This document shows positions 53,771 to 61,428 of a stretch of DNA of 64,000 nucleotides, in pieces. The DNA lies in assembly GCA_910579175.1 (NCBI GenBank), contig CAJTTB010000006.1, positions 1 to 64,000 on the forward strand, given 5' to 3'. The position numbers and the translations under genes are program-made. The first letter of the stretch is position 1; each line of letters starts with the position of its first letter. This stretch comes from an uncultured Oscillospiraceae bacterium (lineage in GTDB: Bacteria; Bacillota; Clostridia; Oscillospirales; Ruminococcaceae). The notes below the pieces were generated by a model, which saw nothing but the letters and a program-made list of their open reading frames with translations, was not told the DNA's origin and did no database searches.

Positions 53771-55192
53771 ATGAAACTTGCCGCTGCATATATCAGAGTA
53801 TCTACCGATGACCAAATCGAACTATCACCGGACAGTCAACTCAAACAAATACGCGATTATGCAAAAAAACATGATTTTCTAGTACCAGATGAATATCTTT
53901 TTATCGATGAAGGTATCAGCGGAAAAAATACCACAAAAAGAATCCAATTTAATCAAATGATTGGAATTGCTAAAACAAAACCCAAGCCATTTGATGCTAT
54001 TCTACTTTGGAAATTCAGCAGATTTGCTCGCAATCGAGAAGACAGTGTTGTCTATAAATCCATGCTTAGAAAGCAGTTGGGAATTGATGTCATTTCCATC
54101 ACTGAAAATCTAGGCGATGACAAAATGTCAATCCTAATCGAAGCGTTAATTGAGGCAATGGATGAATACTATAGTATCAATCTAGCGGAAGAAGTGCGCC
54201 GAGGTATGACAGAAAAAGTACAACGTGGAAAACCAGTGAGCATTGCCCCATTTGGTTATCAGAATATGAAACAAGAATTTGTCATTGACAAAGAATATGC
54301 TCCTATTGTACAAATGATTTTTTCTGACTTTCTAAATGGAATGGGTTATCGACAAATTGCTACAAAGCTCAATACTATGGGAATTACTACTCGAATGGGA
54401 AATCATTTTGAAAATCGAACGATACAATATATTCTTACCAATCCTGTATATACCGGAAAAATCAGATGGAATGCCCATGAAACAAACAATCGTTTAAAAC
54501 AAGGAGAAAATACCATTATTTCAAATGGTACACATGAGCCAATTATCGATTCCGATATATTCGAACAGGTACAAAAGAAAGTTCATCAGATTCGCTCTAA
54601 ACATGTTAAATATAGGAGAGAACCAAGTCAAGACGCTTATCTATTAAAGGGGCTTGTACGTTGTTCTAGCTGTGGAAACACCTTAACACGCAGTATCAAA
54701 ACCTCCTTACAGTGCAATGGTTATGCCAAGGGGCATTGTTCTGTCTCTCATTTTGTCGCAATGCACCGATTAAATTCAATGGCAATTTCTCTGATAGAAT
54801 TATTGCTCACAACGGGTGAATTTGAGTTGATACACAGGGATACAGAATACACACAACAACGAGATATCATTGAAAAACAAATCAAACAAGAACAGCGAAA
54901 GTTGGAAAAAATCAAAGAAGCCTACTATGCTGGTGCTGATTCTGTTGAAGAATATACACAAAACAAAAAAAGGGTTCTTCAGACAATAGAACATCTTACT
55001 TCACAACTTCCCACTACAAAAGACAATCAACAACTGAAAAAAGAATTTATCCAAAAGCATTTGGAATCTGTTAAAACCCTAAAAAATGAAATGATAGACG
55101 AACAATTTAAAAATGCCTTACTGTTGAGTTTTGTTGACCATATGGTTTATAACAAAACGACAGAACAGATGGAGGTTTTCTTTTATCAGTAA
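53771..55192 (+). CDS. Large serine recombinase (element integrase/excisionase)
   Basis: 473 residues, AAAGGA 9 nt upstream. N-terminal resolvase domain with catalytic Ser in AAYIRVSTDDQ, then DEGISGK, LLWKFSRFARN (Arg), and IEALIEAMDEYYS. Recombinase domain with PFGYQ, NPVYTGKIRWN; zinc ribbon CSSCGNTL..CNGYAKGHC; long coiled coil (about 360-450) that controls synapsis direction. The stop lies 20 bp before the right att core, as usual for such elements. It integrated the element in cotJC and should excise it with a directionality factor. Confidence 0.95.
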   Translation: MKLAAAYIRVSTDDQIELSPDSQLKQIRDYAKKHDFLVPDEYLFIDEGISGKNTTKRIQFNQMIGIAKTKPKPFDAILLWKFSRFARNREDSVVYKSMLRKQLGIDVISITENLGDDKMSILIEALIEAMDEYYSINLAEEVRRGMTEKVQRGKPVSIAPFGYQNMKQEFVIDKEYAPIVQMIFSDFLNGMGYRQIATKLNTMGITTRMGNHFENRTIQYILTNPVYTGKIRWNAHETNNRLKQGENTIISNGTHEPIIDSDIFEQVQKKVHQIRSKHVKYRREPSQDAYLLKGLVRCSSCGNTLTRSIKTSLQCNGYAKGHCSVSHFVAMHRLNSMAISLIELLLTTGEFELIHRDTEYTQQRDIIEKQIKQEQRKLEKIKEAYYAGADSVEEYTQNKKRVLQTIEHLTSQLPTTKDNQQLKKEFIQKHLESVKTLKNEMIDEQFKNALLLSFVDHMVYNKTTEQMEVFFYQ

Positions 55193-55195
55193 AAA

Positions 55196-55232
55196 TTATA
55201 ACTTTTTGTTGTGTGGACCACCAAGCTGTGAA
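55196..55232. other. attR: right junction of the element in cotJC
   Basis: Element arm TTATAACTTTTTGTTGTG, core TGTGGACC (55212-55219), then cotJC. The element arm mirrors the left arm, giving a near-symmetric attP when the ends are joined. Confidence 0.88.
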
Positions 55233-55309
55233 ATAATTACTCTCGCCATAGCTGGATTTGGATTTTTAATATTAACAGGGTATTCTAATTTTTTTTCATA
55301 AGCCCACAT
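55196..55309 (-). CDS. cotJC: CotJC, 5' part (interrupted)
   Basis: From ATG 55309 (GAGGTG upstream): MWAYEKKLEYPVNIKNPNP, then AMARVIISQLGGPH up to the core at 55212, then NKKL and TAA from element DNA. Starts 3 nt after the cotJB stop. Joining at the core with 29256-29777 gives the complete protein. In this form a 37-residue peptide is made. Confidence 0.93.
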   Translation of the reverse strand: MWAYEKKLEYPVNIKNPNPAMARVIISQLGGPHNKKL

Positions 55310-55312
55310 ACA

Positions 55313-55567
55313 CTACACCTCACTATTTTCCCAAGGCCAAGGATTTTCTATCCATTCCCATTTTGTTTCACCAGCTGCTTGACTGTGCATAATTGGACCG
55401 TAGTTTGCAACATAAGTTTCTGTTGTTTCCTTTTGCATCTGTAAATATTTTTTATAATATTCTAACGCCTCTTTATCCGTTGGGTGGGTATCCAGATAAA
55501 GGGCTGTTTCAGTTAAATTAAAATCACAGACTTGAAGACGTTTTAAAAGTGTTTCTCTACTTGTCAT
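55313..55567 (-). CDS. cotJB: Spore-coat protein CotJB
   Basis: 84 residues from ATG 55567, overlapping cotJA by 11 nt. TLLKRLQVCDFNLTETALYLDTHPTDKEALEYYKKYLQMQKETTETYVANYGP and C-terminal WEWIENPWPWE are CotJB hallmarks. Works with CotJA and CotJC in the spore coat, made in the mother cell. Confidence 0.92.
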   Translation of the reverse strand: MTSRETLLKRLQVCDFNLTETALYLDTHPTDKEALEYYKKYLQMQKETTETYVANYGPIMHSQAAGETKWEWIENPWPWENSEV

Positions 55568-55742
55568 TTTTACACACTGCCTCCTCGCCAATAAATGGTT
55601 TGTCTAATTCTGTAAAAAGTGTTCCTCGATGAAATCCAACTTCAGGGGAATATAAATTTTGCCATTTTTGATATGCTACATATGCAATTGCTAAAGAGGA
55701 AAATTTTTGGCAAGGTGAATTGATTAAGTTGTTATCTTCCAT
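55557..55742 (-). CDS. cotJA: Spore-coat-associated protein CotJA
   Basis: 61 residues from ATG 55742 (GGAGG/AAGGA upstream). SLAIAYVAYQKWQNLYSPEVGFHRGTLFTELDKPFIGE is the CotJA pattern (LAxAYVxxQxW..YxPExG..GTLFPELDKPF). First gene of cotJABC. Confidence 0.92.
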   Translation of the reverse strand: MEDNNLINSPCQKFSSLAIAYVAYQKWQNLYSPEVGFHRGTLFTELDKPFIGEEAVCKNDK

Positions 55743-55772
55743 TACATTCCTTCCTCCAATCATCTATTTTAA

Positions 55773-55800
55773 ATTGAATGAGAGTTCATTCTTTCTATTC
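55773..55800 (-). promoter_or_regulatory. Sigma-E-like promoter of cotJABC
   Basis: On the minus strand GAATAGA (55800-55794), 13-nt spacer, CATTCAAT (55780-55773). The -10 matches the sigma-E form CATACAAT at 7 of 8, and the -35 keeps the ATA core. Consistent with mother-cell expression of cotJ known in Bacillus. Confidence 0.5.
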
Positions 55801-55833
55801 TATGGAAACCAAAAACAAAAAGTGACACTGTAA

Positions 55834-55870
55834 AAAAAATGGTGTAAACCAAAGGTTTACACCATTTTTT
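55834..55870. terminator. Terminator of the flavodoxin-like gene
   Basis: 17-bp stem AAAAAATGGTGTAAACC / GGTTTACACCATTTTTT with a 3-nt loop; works on both strands. Confidence 0.92.
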
Positions 55871-55899
55871 CAGCTTTTTTTATGTAAAAAATCAATCGA

Positions 55900-56325
55900 T
55901 TAAACCGCTAAAGAATTCACCAATTTAGCAGCCCAATCCACACAATTTTGAATATCTGCTTCAGTCACCTTGCCTTTTTTAAACAAACTGCTCTTTACTG
56001 TACATTCCATATCTGCTGCAACATTGACACCTACATTTTTTGCCATACTTTTCAGCTCATTCATAGCTTCTCCAGTATCACTTCCAACTGTAATAAATGC
56101 CAGATTTTTCACGCGATTGGAATTTAAATTCTTTAAGAAATTCACTACTTTTTCATCAATTTTTTTGCTTACTTCTACACAAACAAACACCAATTTTTCA
56201 TTTTCACAGTTGTAAGCTGGGGGAATCTGATCGCTATTGGTTTGTTGGGATTTTGCAATTGCAGCAGCAATCGCAGAAGCATTATCTGCTTTTGAAAAAT
56301 GTAATACACGCATTTTAAATTTCAT
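55900..56325 (-). CDS. Flavodoxin-like domain protein (tentative)
   Basis: 141 residues from ATG 56325 (GGAGGC upstream). RVLHFSKADNASAIAAAIAKS, LVFVCVEVSKKIDEKVVNFLKNLNSNRVKNLAFITVGSDTGEAMNELKSMAKNVG, ECTVKSSLFKKGKVTEADIQNCVDWAAKLV: alternating beta-alpha layout and closing helix as in flavodoxin folds, but the phosphate loop is poorly kept, so FMN binding is uncertain. Confidence 0.65.
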   Translation of the reverse strand: MKFKMRVLHFSKADNASAIAAAIAKSQQTNSDQIPPAYNCENEKLVFVCVEVSKKIDEKVVNFLKNLNSNRVKNLAFITVGSDTGEAMNELKSMAKNVGVNVAADMECTVKSSLFKKGKVTEADIQNCVDWAAKLVNSLAV

Positions 56326-56685
56326 ATCGTTAAAGCCTCCAAAAAATTAATATAATTCATTATATCATAAATCTTACCAGAATTGTGTAAATAATTTTAA
56401 TTTTCTCGTTTTTTATTTAAAAAGAGCAAAAAAACTAGTATAAATCAACAAAACCATATCTGTTACTCTTTGGTCGCCAAAATAATTACTTTCAAAAAAT
56501 AATCAATCTTATTTCAAAGCCCTATCACCACCTATATGATATGCTAAAAAAACAACAAATTACTCCCCCTTACCATTTGTATCAATGAATTGATACTCCA
56601 GAGATTTTATCTATGTCCCTTGTACCCCACTGATGACTGTGATAAAATGAAGTAAACAAATCAGAATCTAAGGAGAAACTGAAAC
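56326..56685. other. Intergenic region, 360 bp
   Basis: AT-rich divergent region between the flavodoxin-like gene and the 56686 gene; no ORF and no clear consensus promoter or hairpin seen. Confidence 0.5.
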
Positions 56686-56985
56686 GTGAACACACTGGCA
56701 TTTTATATCTATCCACTTCCACAAGGAACTTCATTTACTGCTCGTGATCTTTCTATTCCCAACAACGTAGAAAAGCTATTTGATTATATGCAAATCCTGT
56801 TGGCTGTAATTTCAAAAGAAGGCTGGGATTTTTTAATACAACACTATGGCTATGAAAAACTTTTTGAAATAAATAACAGGTCTGGATGGATAGATTGCAA
56901 AACATTAGACGAGTTCATCAAACTATCAGAGTATAAAAAAGAAATATCACCCAAAACCATATCATCAATTCAATCGGCTTTTTAG
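56686..56985 (+). CDS. Hypothetical protein (99 aa)
   Basis: GTG start with AAGGAG 10 nt upstream. MNTLAFYIYPLPQGTSFTARDLSIPNNVEKLFDYMQILLAVISKEGWDFLIQHYGYEKLFEINN: small mixed alpha/beta, no known motif. Followed by two other orphans, all with low-GC accessory character. Confidence 0.65.
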   Translation: MNTLAFYIYPLPQGTSFTARDLSIPNNVEKLFDYMQILLAVISKEGWDFLIQHYGYEKLFEINNRSGWIDCKTLDEFIKLSEYKKEISPKTISSIQSAF

Positions 56986-57160
56986 CATATTTTGGTCTAT
57001 TGGTCAGTTATCAGAAATAAGATGACTACCCACTTAAATGTTTTCCCAAACACCAAGGATGAAAGAAATCAAAATCATACTGAAAAATTTTCTATTTTTA
57101 GATTTTTAAAACCATGATAAAATCAAAAAACAACGCAATCAATCAAAAAGGAGCAAAAAC

Positions 57161-57763
57161 ATGAAACGAGTTGTGGATAAACCCTATTGTACCTATTCTG
57201 TTTATCGTGCTATCTCATCGGGACTGAATGTGAAGTGTCCCAAATGTCATAGCTTTGCCATAGTAACAGCGGAAGGAAACACTGTTTTTTTCAGATGTAC
57301 AAACTGCGGATATACAAAAACAAAAGAGCGCACAATTTACCGTTATAGTGTCCATAATCAATGTAATTGTTGTGGACGGTACTATCGTGTGGACATTCAA
57401 GATGTAAATAAACAGCGCTTTCCAGTTTTACATGTTGCTTGCCCATTTTGTAAAACGATAAGCTCGGGCAAGGTTCACAAAACAGCAAAGGGATTTCAGT
57501 ACCCAGGAGAAATCAAAAATGGACATGAGCCTTTTTTTGGGCTGGAACTTTGGTTTCTCTCTACCTTTCAAAATAAATTTATCTGGGCACTTAATCGGGA
57601 ACACCTCGCTTATTTAATTACATATTTAAGTGCCAGTCTGCGAGAAAAACCTGCTAAATATCAAATAATGAGAACGCAATCGGACTGTCTCCCAACCTTT
57701 ATGAAAACAGCAAAAAACAGAAAACAAATTGTTAAACTGTTAAAAAGTATACAACACAAATAA
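57161..57763 (+). CDS. Zinc-ribbon protein of unknown function (immunity-like)
   Basis: 200 residues, AAGGAG upstream. Three CxxC pairs in the first half plus one later: CPKCHSF, CTNCGYTK, CNCCGRYY and CPFCKT, so two zinc ribbons. C-terminal half PFFGLELWFLSTFQNKFIWALNREHLAYLITYLSASLREKP..IMRTQSDCLPTFMKTAKNRKQIVKLLKSIQ is a conserved helical domain I recall in orphan genes near polymorphic-toxin loci of several phyla. That link is from memory and not proved. Confidence 0.6.
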   Translation: MKRVVDKPYCTYSVYRAISSGLNVKCPKCHSFAIVTAEGNTVFFRCTNCGYTKTKERTIYRYSVHNQCNCCGRYYRVDIQDVNKQRFPVLHVACPFCKTISSGKVHKTAKGFQYPGEIKNGHEPFFGLELWFLSTFQNKFIWALNREHLAYLITYLSASLREKPAKYQIMRTQSDCLPTFMKTAKNRKQIVKLLKSIQHK

Positions 57764-57807
57764 ACAGATATTAAAAAAATAGAATCATAATAAAGGAAGG
57801 AAGTTTT

Positions 57808-58275
57808 ATGTATAAACACTGTGATTTAAATGACTGCTATATCAGTCTTCACGACTGTTGCGCTGAAAAGATAAACTTTGATAATGGTATTCTATCTTTC
57901 ATTTTTCCTGATGGTTTTTGGATAACACACCAGCATTCTCTAAACAACTCAGATAAAACTGTTTTAACAGATTTATCTCAAGTGGATTTTCAGATTGGTA
58001 AAGATATTGACCAAATCGAAATTTATATATTCCAAAAAACGAAAAAGGGAACAATTATTCGCGATAAATGGGAACCACTAAACTTTATCAATGCTGTCAA
58101 TACAGGAGATTTTAAACTAGAGTTTATTACACAGTATAAAAGTTATCAATCTTTTCTTTTTAAATGTTGGGTATGGTTTGACAAAGCACCATATCATTCA
58201 GAATGCGAAATCTCTTTCTCTAGTGAAAATGTATCATATCGTTGGAATGAACTGCGTTATGATTGCAGTTGGTAA
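57808..58275 (+). CDS. Hypothetical protein (155 aa), immunity-like
   Basis: AAGGAAGG upstream. MYKHCDLNDCYISLHDCCAEKINFDNGILSFIFPDGFWITHQHSLNNSDKTVLTD, beta-rich, with many Cys and Trp. No catalytic motif. The type is often found as an isolated small gene in Firmicutes; an immunity role is only a guess. Confidence 0.6.
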   Translation: MYKHCDLNDCYISLHDCCAEKINFDNGILSFIFPDGFWITHQHSLNNSDKTVLTDLSQVDFQIGKDIDQIEIYIFQKTKKGTIIRDKWEPLNFINAVNTGDFKLEFITQYKSYQSFLFKCWVWFDKAPYHSECEISFSSENVSYRWNELRYDCSW

Positions 58276-58603
58276 CATTTAAAATTCCTATTTATCAGTG
58301 AAATAACAATGTCAGTCAAATCGACCACTTAGCGAAATACACTATAAAGGTATATTTTTTGTTGTTCCGCAAATCGCCAACCAAGTTGGCGGCTGCATAA
58401 TAAAAAATCGATTAAATTCGCGCAAAATGCCAACAATTAGTAATTGTTTCAAAAGAAAAAATGATAAAATTTGCAAACATGACACTATTTTTTAAAAATT
58501 TCATGTTACAATCTTGTTATCAATAAGATACTCCTACGACTTTACAAAAAATAAAAAGTAGGGGAACTTTCCTTTTCACAACTTACTTTTAGGAGGTGTT
58601 ATC
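58276..58603. other. Intergenic region with dispersed repeat copy 3
   Basis: Holds the repeat at 58343-58410 and the ribosome site AGGAGG (58591-58596) of the next gene. No gene. Confidence 0.6.
58343..58410 (+). repeat. Dispersed intergenic repeat, copy 3
   Basis: TATAAAGGTATATTTTTTGTT, TTCCGCAAAT, stem CGCCAACCAAGTTGGCG and ATAATAAAAAATCG. Perfect GCCAAC/GTTGGC stem. Same block order as copy 1. Confidence 0.6.
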
Positions 58604-59554
58604 TTGAAATGTACCATCACACAGGCAACCTATCCCAGTTCTAATGGAATTAATATCATTACCTATTATATCTGTTATAAAGAATCTATTACGCCAAAGG
58701 GAGTCATCCAACTTTCGCATGGCATGTGTGAATATTTTCTTAGATATGACCATTTTATCAACTATTTGACCGATCATGGTTTTATTATCTGTGGCAACGA
58801 TCACTTAGGGCATGGCAGTTCCATTTCTAAATATGATGATTTGGGTTATTTTGCTCCAAAAAATGGTTGGCATTATTTGGTCGAAGATGTTCATAAATTA
58901 ACCATACTCATGCGCAGGCAATTCCCTAACCTTCCCTTTGTTTTAATGGGACATAGTATGGGTTCCTTTATTGTAAGAATGTATCTAGATTTATATAGCT
59001 CAGATATCGATGGTGTCATTTTAAGTGGTACAGGAGACATACCGCGTTCTTTAACATCTGGCGGAATTGCAATCGCCACTGCACTCAAACAAATTCGAGG
59101 CGAGCGCTTTCGCAGTGATTTTGTCAAAAAACTAACTGGATTGGACAACAAACGATATAAAGACCACTACTCTGAATTAGACTGGCTGACACATGACCAT
59201 AAAATCATTGATGAATATGCAAAGGATAAAAAATGCAATTTCGTCTTTACATTGAGTGGCTATATTGATTTATTTTCTTTAATCAATCACACTTCAAGTC
59301 CCGATTGGGGAATTCGAATTCGCAAAGCATTGCCTATCTATCTGTTTTCTGGAGATGAAGATCCTGTGGGAGACTTTGGAAAAGGTGTGAAACGAGTTTA
59401 TCATCACTTACAAAAAGTTGGCATTCAAGATGTCAGTCTACGACTTTATCGAGAAGGTCGACACGAAATGATCAATGAATTAAATCGAGATGAAGTTTAT
59501 CATCACATTTTAACTTGGATAAATCATAAAATATGTTCTAAAAGTAATGTATGA
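58604..59554 (+). CDS. Alpha/beta hydrolase, monoacylglycerol lipase/lysophospholipase type
   Basis: 316 residues from TTG 58604, 7 nt after AGGAGG. VIQLSHGMCEYFLRYDHFINYLTDHGFIICGNDHLGHGSS, nucleophile elbow GHSMGSF, Asp in LFSGDEDPVGDFG, His in EGRHEMINE. Cytoplasmic serine hydrolase of lysolipids or monoacylglycerols. Confidence 0.92.
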   Translation: MKCTITQATYPSSNGINIITYYICYKESITPKGVIQLSHGMCEYFLRYDHFINYLTDHGFIICGNDHLGHGSSISKYDDLGYFAPKNGWHYLVEDVHKLTILMRRQFPNLPFVLMGHSMGSFIVRMYLDLYSSDIDGVILSGTGDIPRSLTSGGIAIATALKQIRGERFRSDFVKKLTGLDNKRYKDHYSELDWLTHDHKIIDEYAKDKKCNFVFTLSGYIDLFSLINHTSSPDWGIRIRKALPIYLFSGDEDPVGDFGKGVKRVYHHLQKVGIQDVSLRLYREGRHEMINELNRDEVYHHILTWINHKICSKSNV

Positions 59555-59559
59555 TCCAA

Positions 59560-59592
59560 AAACTATCTGGTCTTGGTACCAGATGGTTTTTT
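59560..59592 (+). terminator. Terminator of the hydrolase gene
   Basis: AAACTATCTGGT / ACCAGATGGTTT stem with one G-T pair, followed by T. Confidence 0.85.
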
Positions 59593-60038
59593 CAGTTTAG
59601 ATATTTTAAAAACACATTGCATAAATGGCAAAAAACAAAACAAACTAAATCATAATGCTTTTCAAAAATTTGTAAAGGTTTTTTATTTTATTTCTTAAAA
59701 CTTTCCTAAACAAATTTACAACAATTAGATAGATATGATACAATGGGTATTACTTTGAAAAAATGATAACTTCTAAACAATATAAATAGAAAACCAAATA
59801 TTTCAATGATACACAACCGAAAGAACATGGTAATCACTCCAATCTTTCACTCTAATAGATATTACTCTACTTAGTATAACCGTACATGAAAGTGTGGTTG
59901 ACAAAGTTTATTTTGAAACAATTGCATTGAGTACTTCGTTTTTACACAATACCAAAAACTTCTTTTCACATGTTAGAATTTACATTACATACAATTCGAT
60001 GTAAAAACCTCCTATCATAACTTTTCAAAGTATAAAAG
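59593..60038. other. Gene-free upstream region of the GT4 gene
   Basis: AT-rich. A promoter candidate is TTTACA (59715-59720), 18-bp spacer, TACAAT (59739-59744). No gene. Confidence 0.45.
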
Positions 60039-60185
60039 ATGCCTTTGATACAAGATATTCAACGGTTTTCTCTACTGTTTTACCAGTCAAATAATTCCAA
60101 TAATCAGTATGTCAATCAGAAAGGAGAATGGTACGCTTTTCCCTATCTAAAGGAAGTGGATTTCTGTACCTATGAAACTTTATGA
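60039..60185 (+). CDS. Possible 48-aa leader or remnant ORF overlapping the GT4 start
   Basis: MPLIQDIQRFSLLFYQSNNSNNQYVNQKGEWYAFPYLKEVDFCTYETL, ending TGA at 60183-60185, which overlaps the GT4 ATG as ATGA. Composition is protein-like, but the ATG has no ribosome site. Either a coupling leader or the C-terminal end of a lost gene. Confidence 0.35.
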   Translation: MPLIQDIQRFSLLFYQSNNSNNQYVNQKGEWYAFPYLKEVDFCTYETL

Positions 60186-61387
60186 AAATCTTAATTACCA
60201 GTGACACGTTTACACCAACTATCAATGGGGTTGTCACTTCTGTCTTAAACCTTCATGAACAATTGACACAGCTCGGTCATGAAGTGCGTATTTTAACATT
60301 ATCTCCTGATGCTTCTTCTTGGAAAGCAGATAATGTCTATTATGTAAAATCTTATGCTTTTAATATATATCCAGGTATTCGAGGAGCTTATCCAAACGAA
60401 CATTTCTTTTTAGATGAAATTATAGAATGGTACCCTGACTTAATTCATACCCAATGTGAATTTTTTACCATGCACTTTGCTAAAAAAATTGCTCGCCATT
60501 TGGGTATTCCCATCATTCATACCTACCACACAATGTATGAACACTATATTGATTACCTATTGCCCTCTCGAAAAGGTAAGAATCGCTTAGTTGGTCGTAT
60601 TGTCAAAGATATTTTAAAACCAGTTAGCGCTGTCATTGCCCCTACACAAAAAGCAAAATCATCCTTAGAAGAATTTGGCATTCCCGTTCCAATTGAAGTA
60701 ATTCCTACTGGCATCAATTTGGATGACTTTCATCATTCTCTTACCGATACAGAGAAACAAGAATTAAAAGAACAACTTCACATTCCATCAGATAAAACAA
60801 TTTTAGTTACAGTTGGACGTGTTGGAAAAGAAAAAAATCTAGACGAAATCATTGAATTTTTAACACCATTATGCAAGACAGAACCCATTTTTTACGTAAT
60901 CGTGGGCGATGGTCCTTATAAAGAAGAACTACAGCAAATCATTTCCTCCAGTGAATTAAAAGACTCTGTTTTATTCACTGGTATGGTCCCTTGCAAAGAA
61001 ACTTGGAAATACTACCAATTGGGGGATATTTTTGTCAGTAGTTCCATCAGTGAAACACAGGGATTGACCTATATTGAAGCACTGGCTAGTGGAACCCCAC
61101 TGGTATGTAGAAAAGATTCTTGTTTAGAAGGTGTATTGATTGAAGAATACAATGGTTATACCTTTGATAATCAAACCCAATTTGTACAAGCTATTTCAAA
61201 TATGATTCATCAACCACAATTGCGACAGCAGTTATCAAAACAGGCTAGAAGTTCTTCTGAAAAGTTTTCAAAAGAAAATTTTGGTCTTGCTGTAGAAGAT
61301 CTTTATCAAAAAATTTCAGGAGAAAATAAAACTTCTGTCATACTCAATTCCATAGAAGATATCGACGAATTATCATTTAATGATTAA
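60182..61387 (+). CDS. GT4 glycosyltransferase, diacylglycerol-glucosyltransferase type
   Basis: 401 residues. N-terminal MKILITSDTFTPTINGVVTSVLNLHEQLTQLGHEVRIL, middle HTYHTMYEHYIDYL, C-terminal GRVGKEKNLDEIIEFL and SSISETQGLTYIEALASGTPLV (E-x7-E). This resembles the monoglucosyl/diglucosyl-diacylglycerol synthases that make the glycolipid anchor of lipoteichoic acid. No ribosome site lies close before the ATG. Confidence 0.85.
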   Translation: MKILITSDTFTPTINGVVTSVLNLHEQLTQLGHEVRILTLSPDASSWKADNVYYVKSYAFNIYPGIRGAYPNEHFFLDEIIEWYPDLIHTQCEFFTMHFAKKIARHLGIPIIHTYHTMYEHYIDYLLPSRKGKNRLVGRIVKDILKPVSAVIAPTQKAKSSLEEFGIPVPIEVIPTGINLDDFHHSLTDTEKQELKEQLHIPSDKTILVTVGRVGKEKNLDEIIEFLTPLCKTEPIFYVIVGDGPYKEELQQIISSSELKDSVLFTGMVPCKETWKYYQLGDIFVSSSISETQGLTYIEALASGTPLVCRKDSCLEGVLIEEYNGYTFDNQTQFVQAISNMIHQPQLRQQLSKQARSSSEKFSKENFGLAVEDLYQKISGENKTSVILNSIEDIDELSFND

Positions 61388-61428
61388 AAAGACCACTGTA
61401 AAATTATGATTTTACAGTGGTCTTTTGT
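61387..61428. terminator. Bidirectional terminator at convergent gene ends
   Basis: 17-bp stem AAAAGACCACTGTAAAA / TTTTACAGTGGTCTTTT, 6-nt loop. It overlaps the last codons of the DUF1275 gene. Confidence 0.9.

Larger units (their letters stand above)
29770..55219. mobile_element. 25.4-kb serine-recombinase element (headless contractile-tail prophage) inserted in cotJC
   Basis: Bounded by the 8-bp direct repeat TGTGGACC (29770-29777 and 55212-55219) that splits cotJC. Contents from left: DUF4160-DUF2442-XRE operon, Phd-PIN pair, lysis, fibre, baseplate, tape-measure, chaperone, tube and sheath genes (all minus), a gene-free scar, DnaB-like helicase, replication initiator, small regulators, and a 473-residue serine recombinase whose stop is 20 bp from the right core. 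No terminase, portal, protease or capsid genes. Removal by site-specific recombination would rebuild cotJC. Confidence 0.92.

Noticed and set aside
31740..55192. A complete, packaging-competent temperate phage
   Set aside because: No terminase, portal, protease, capsid or head-tail connector gene is present, and the place for them is a gene-free gap beside a truncated gp10-like gene.
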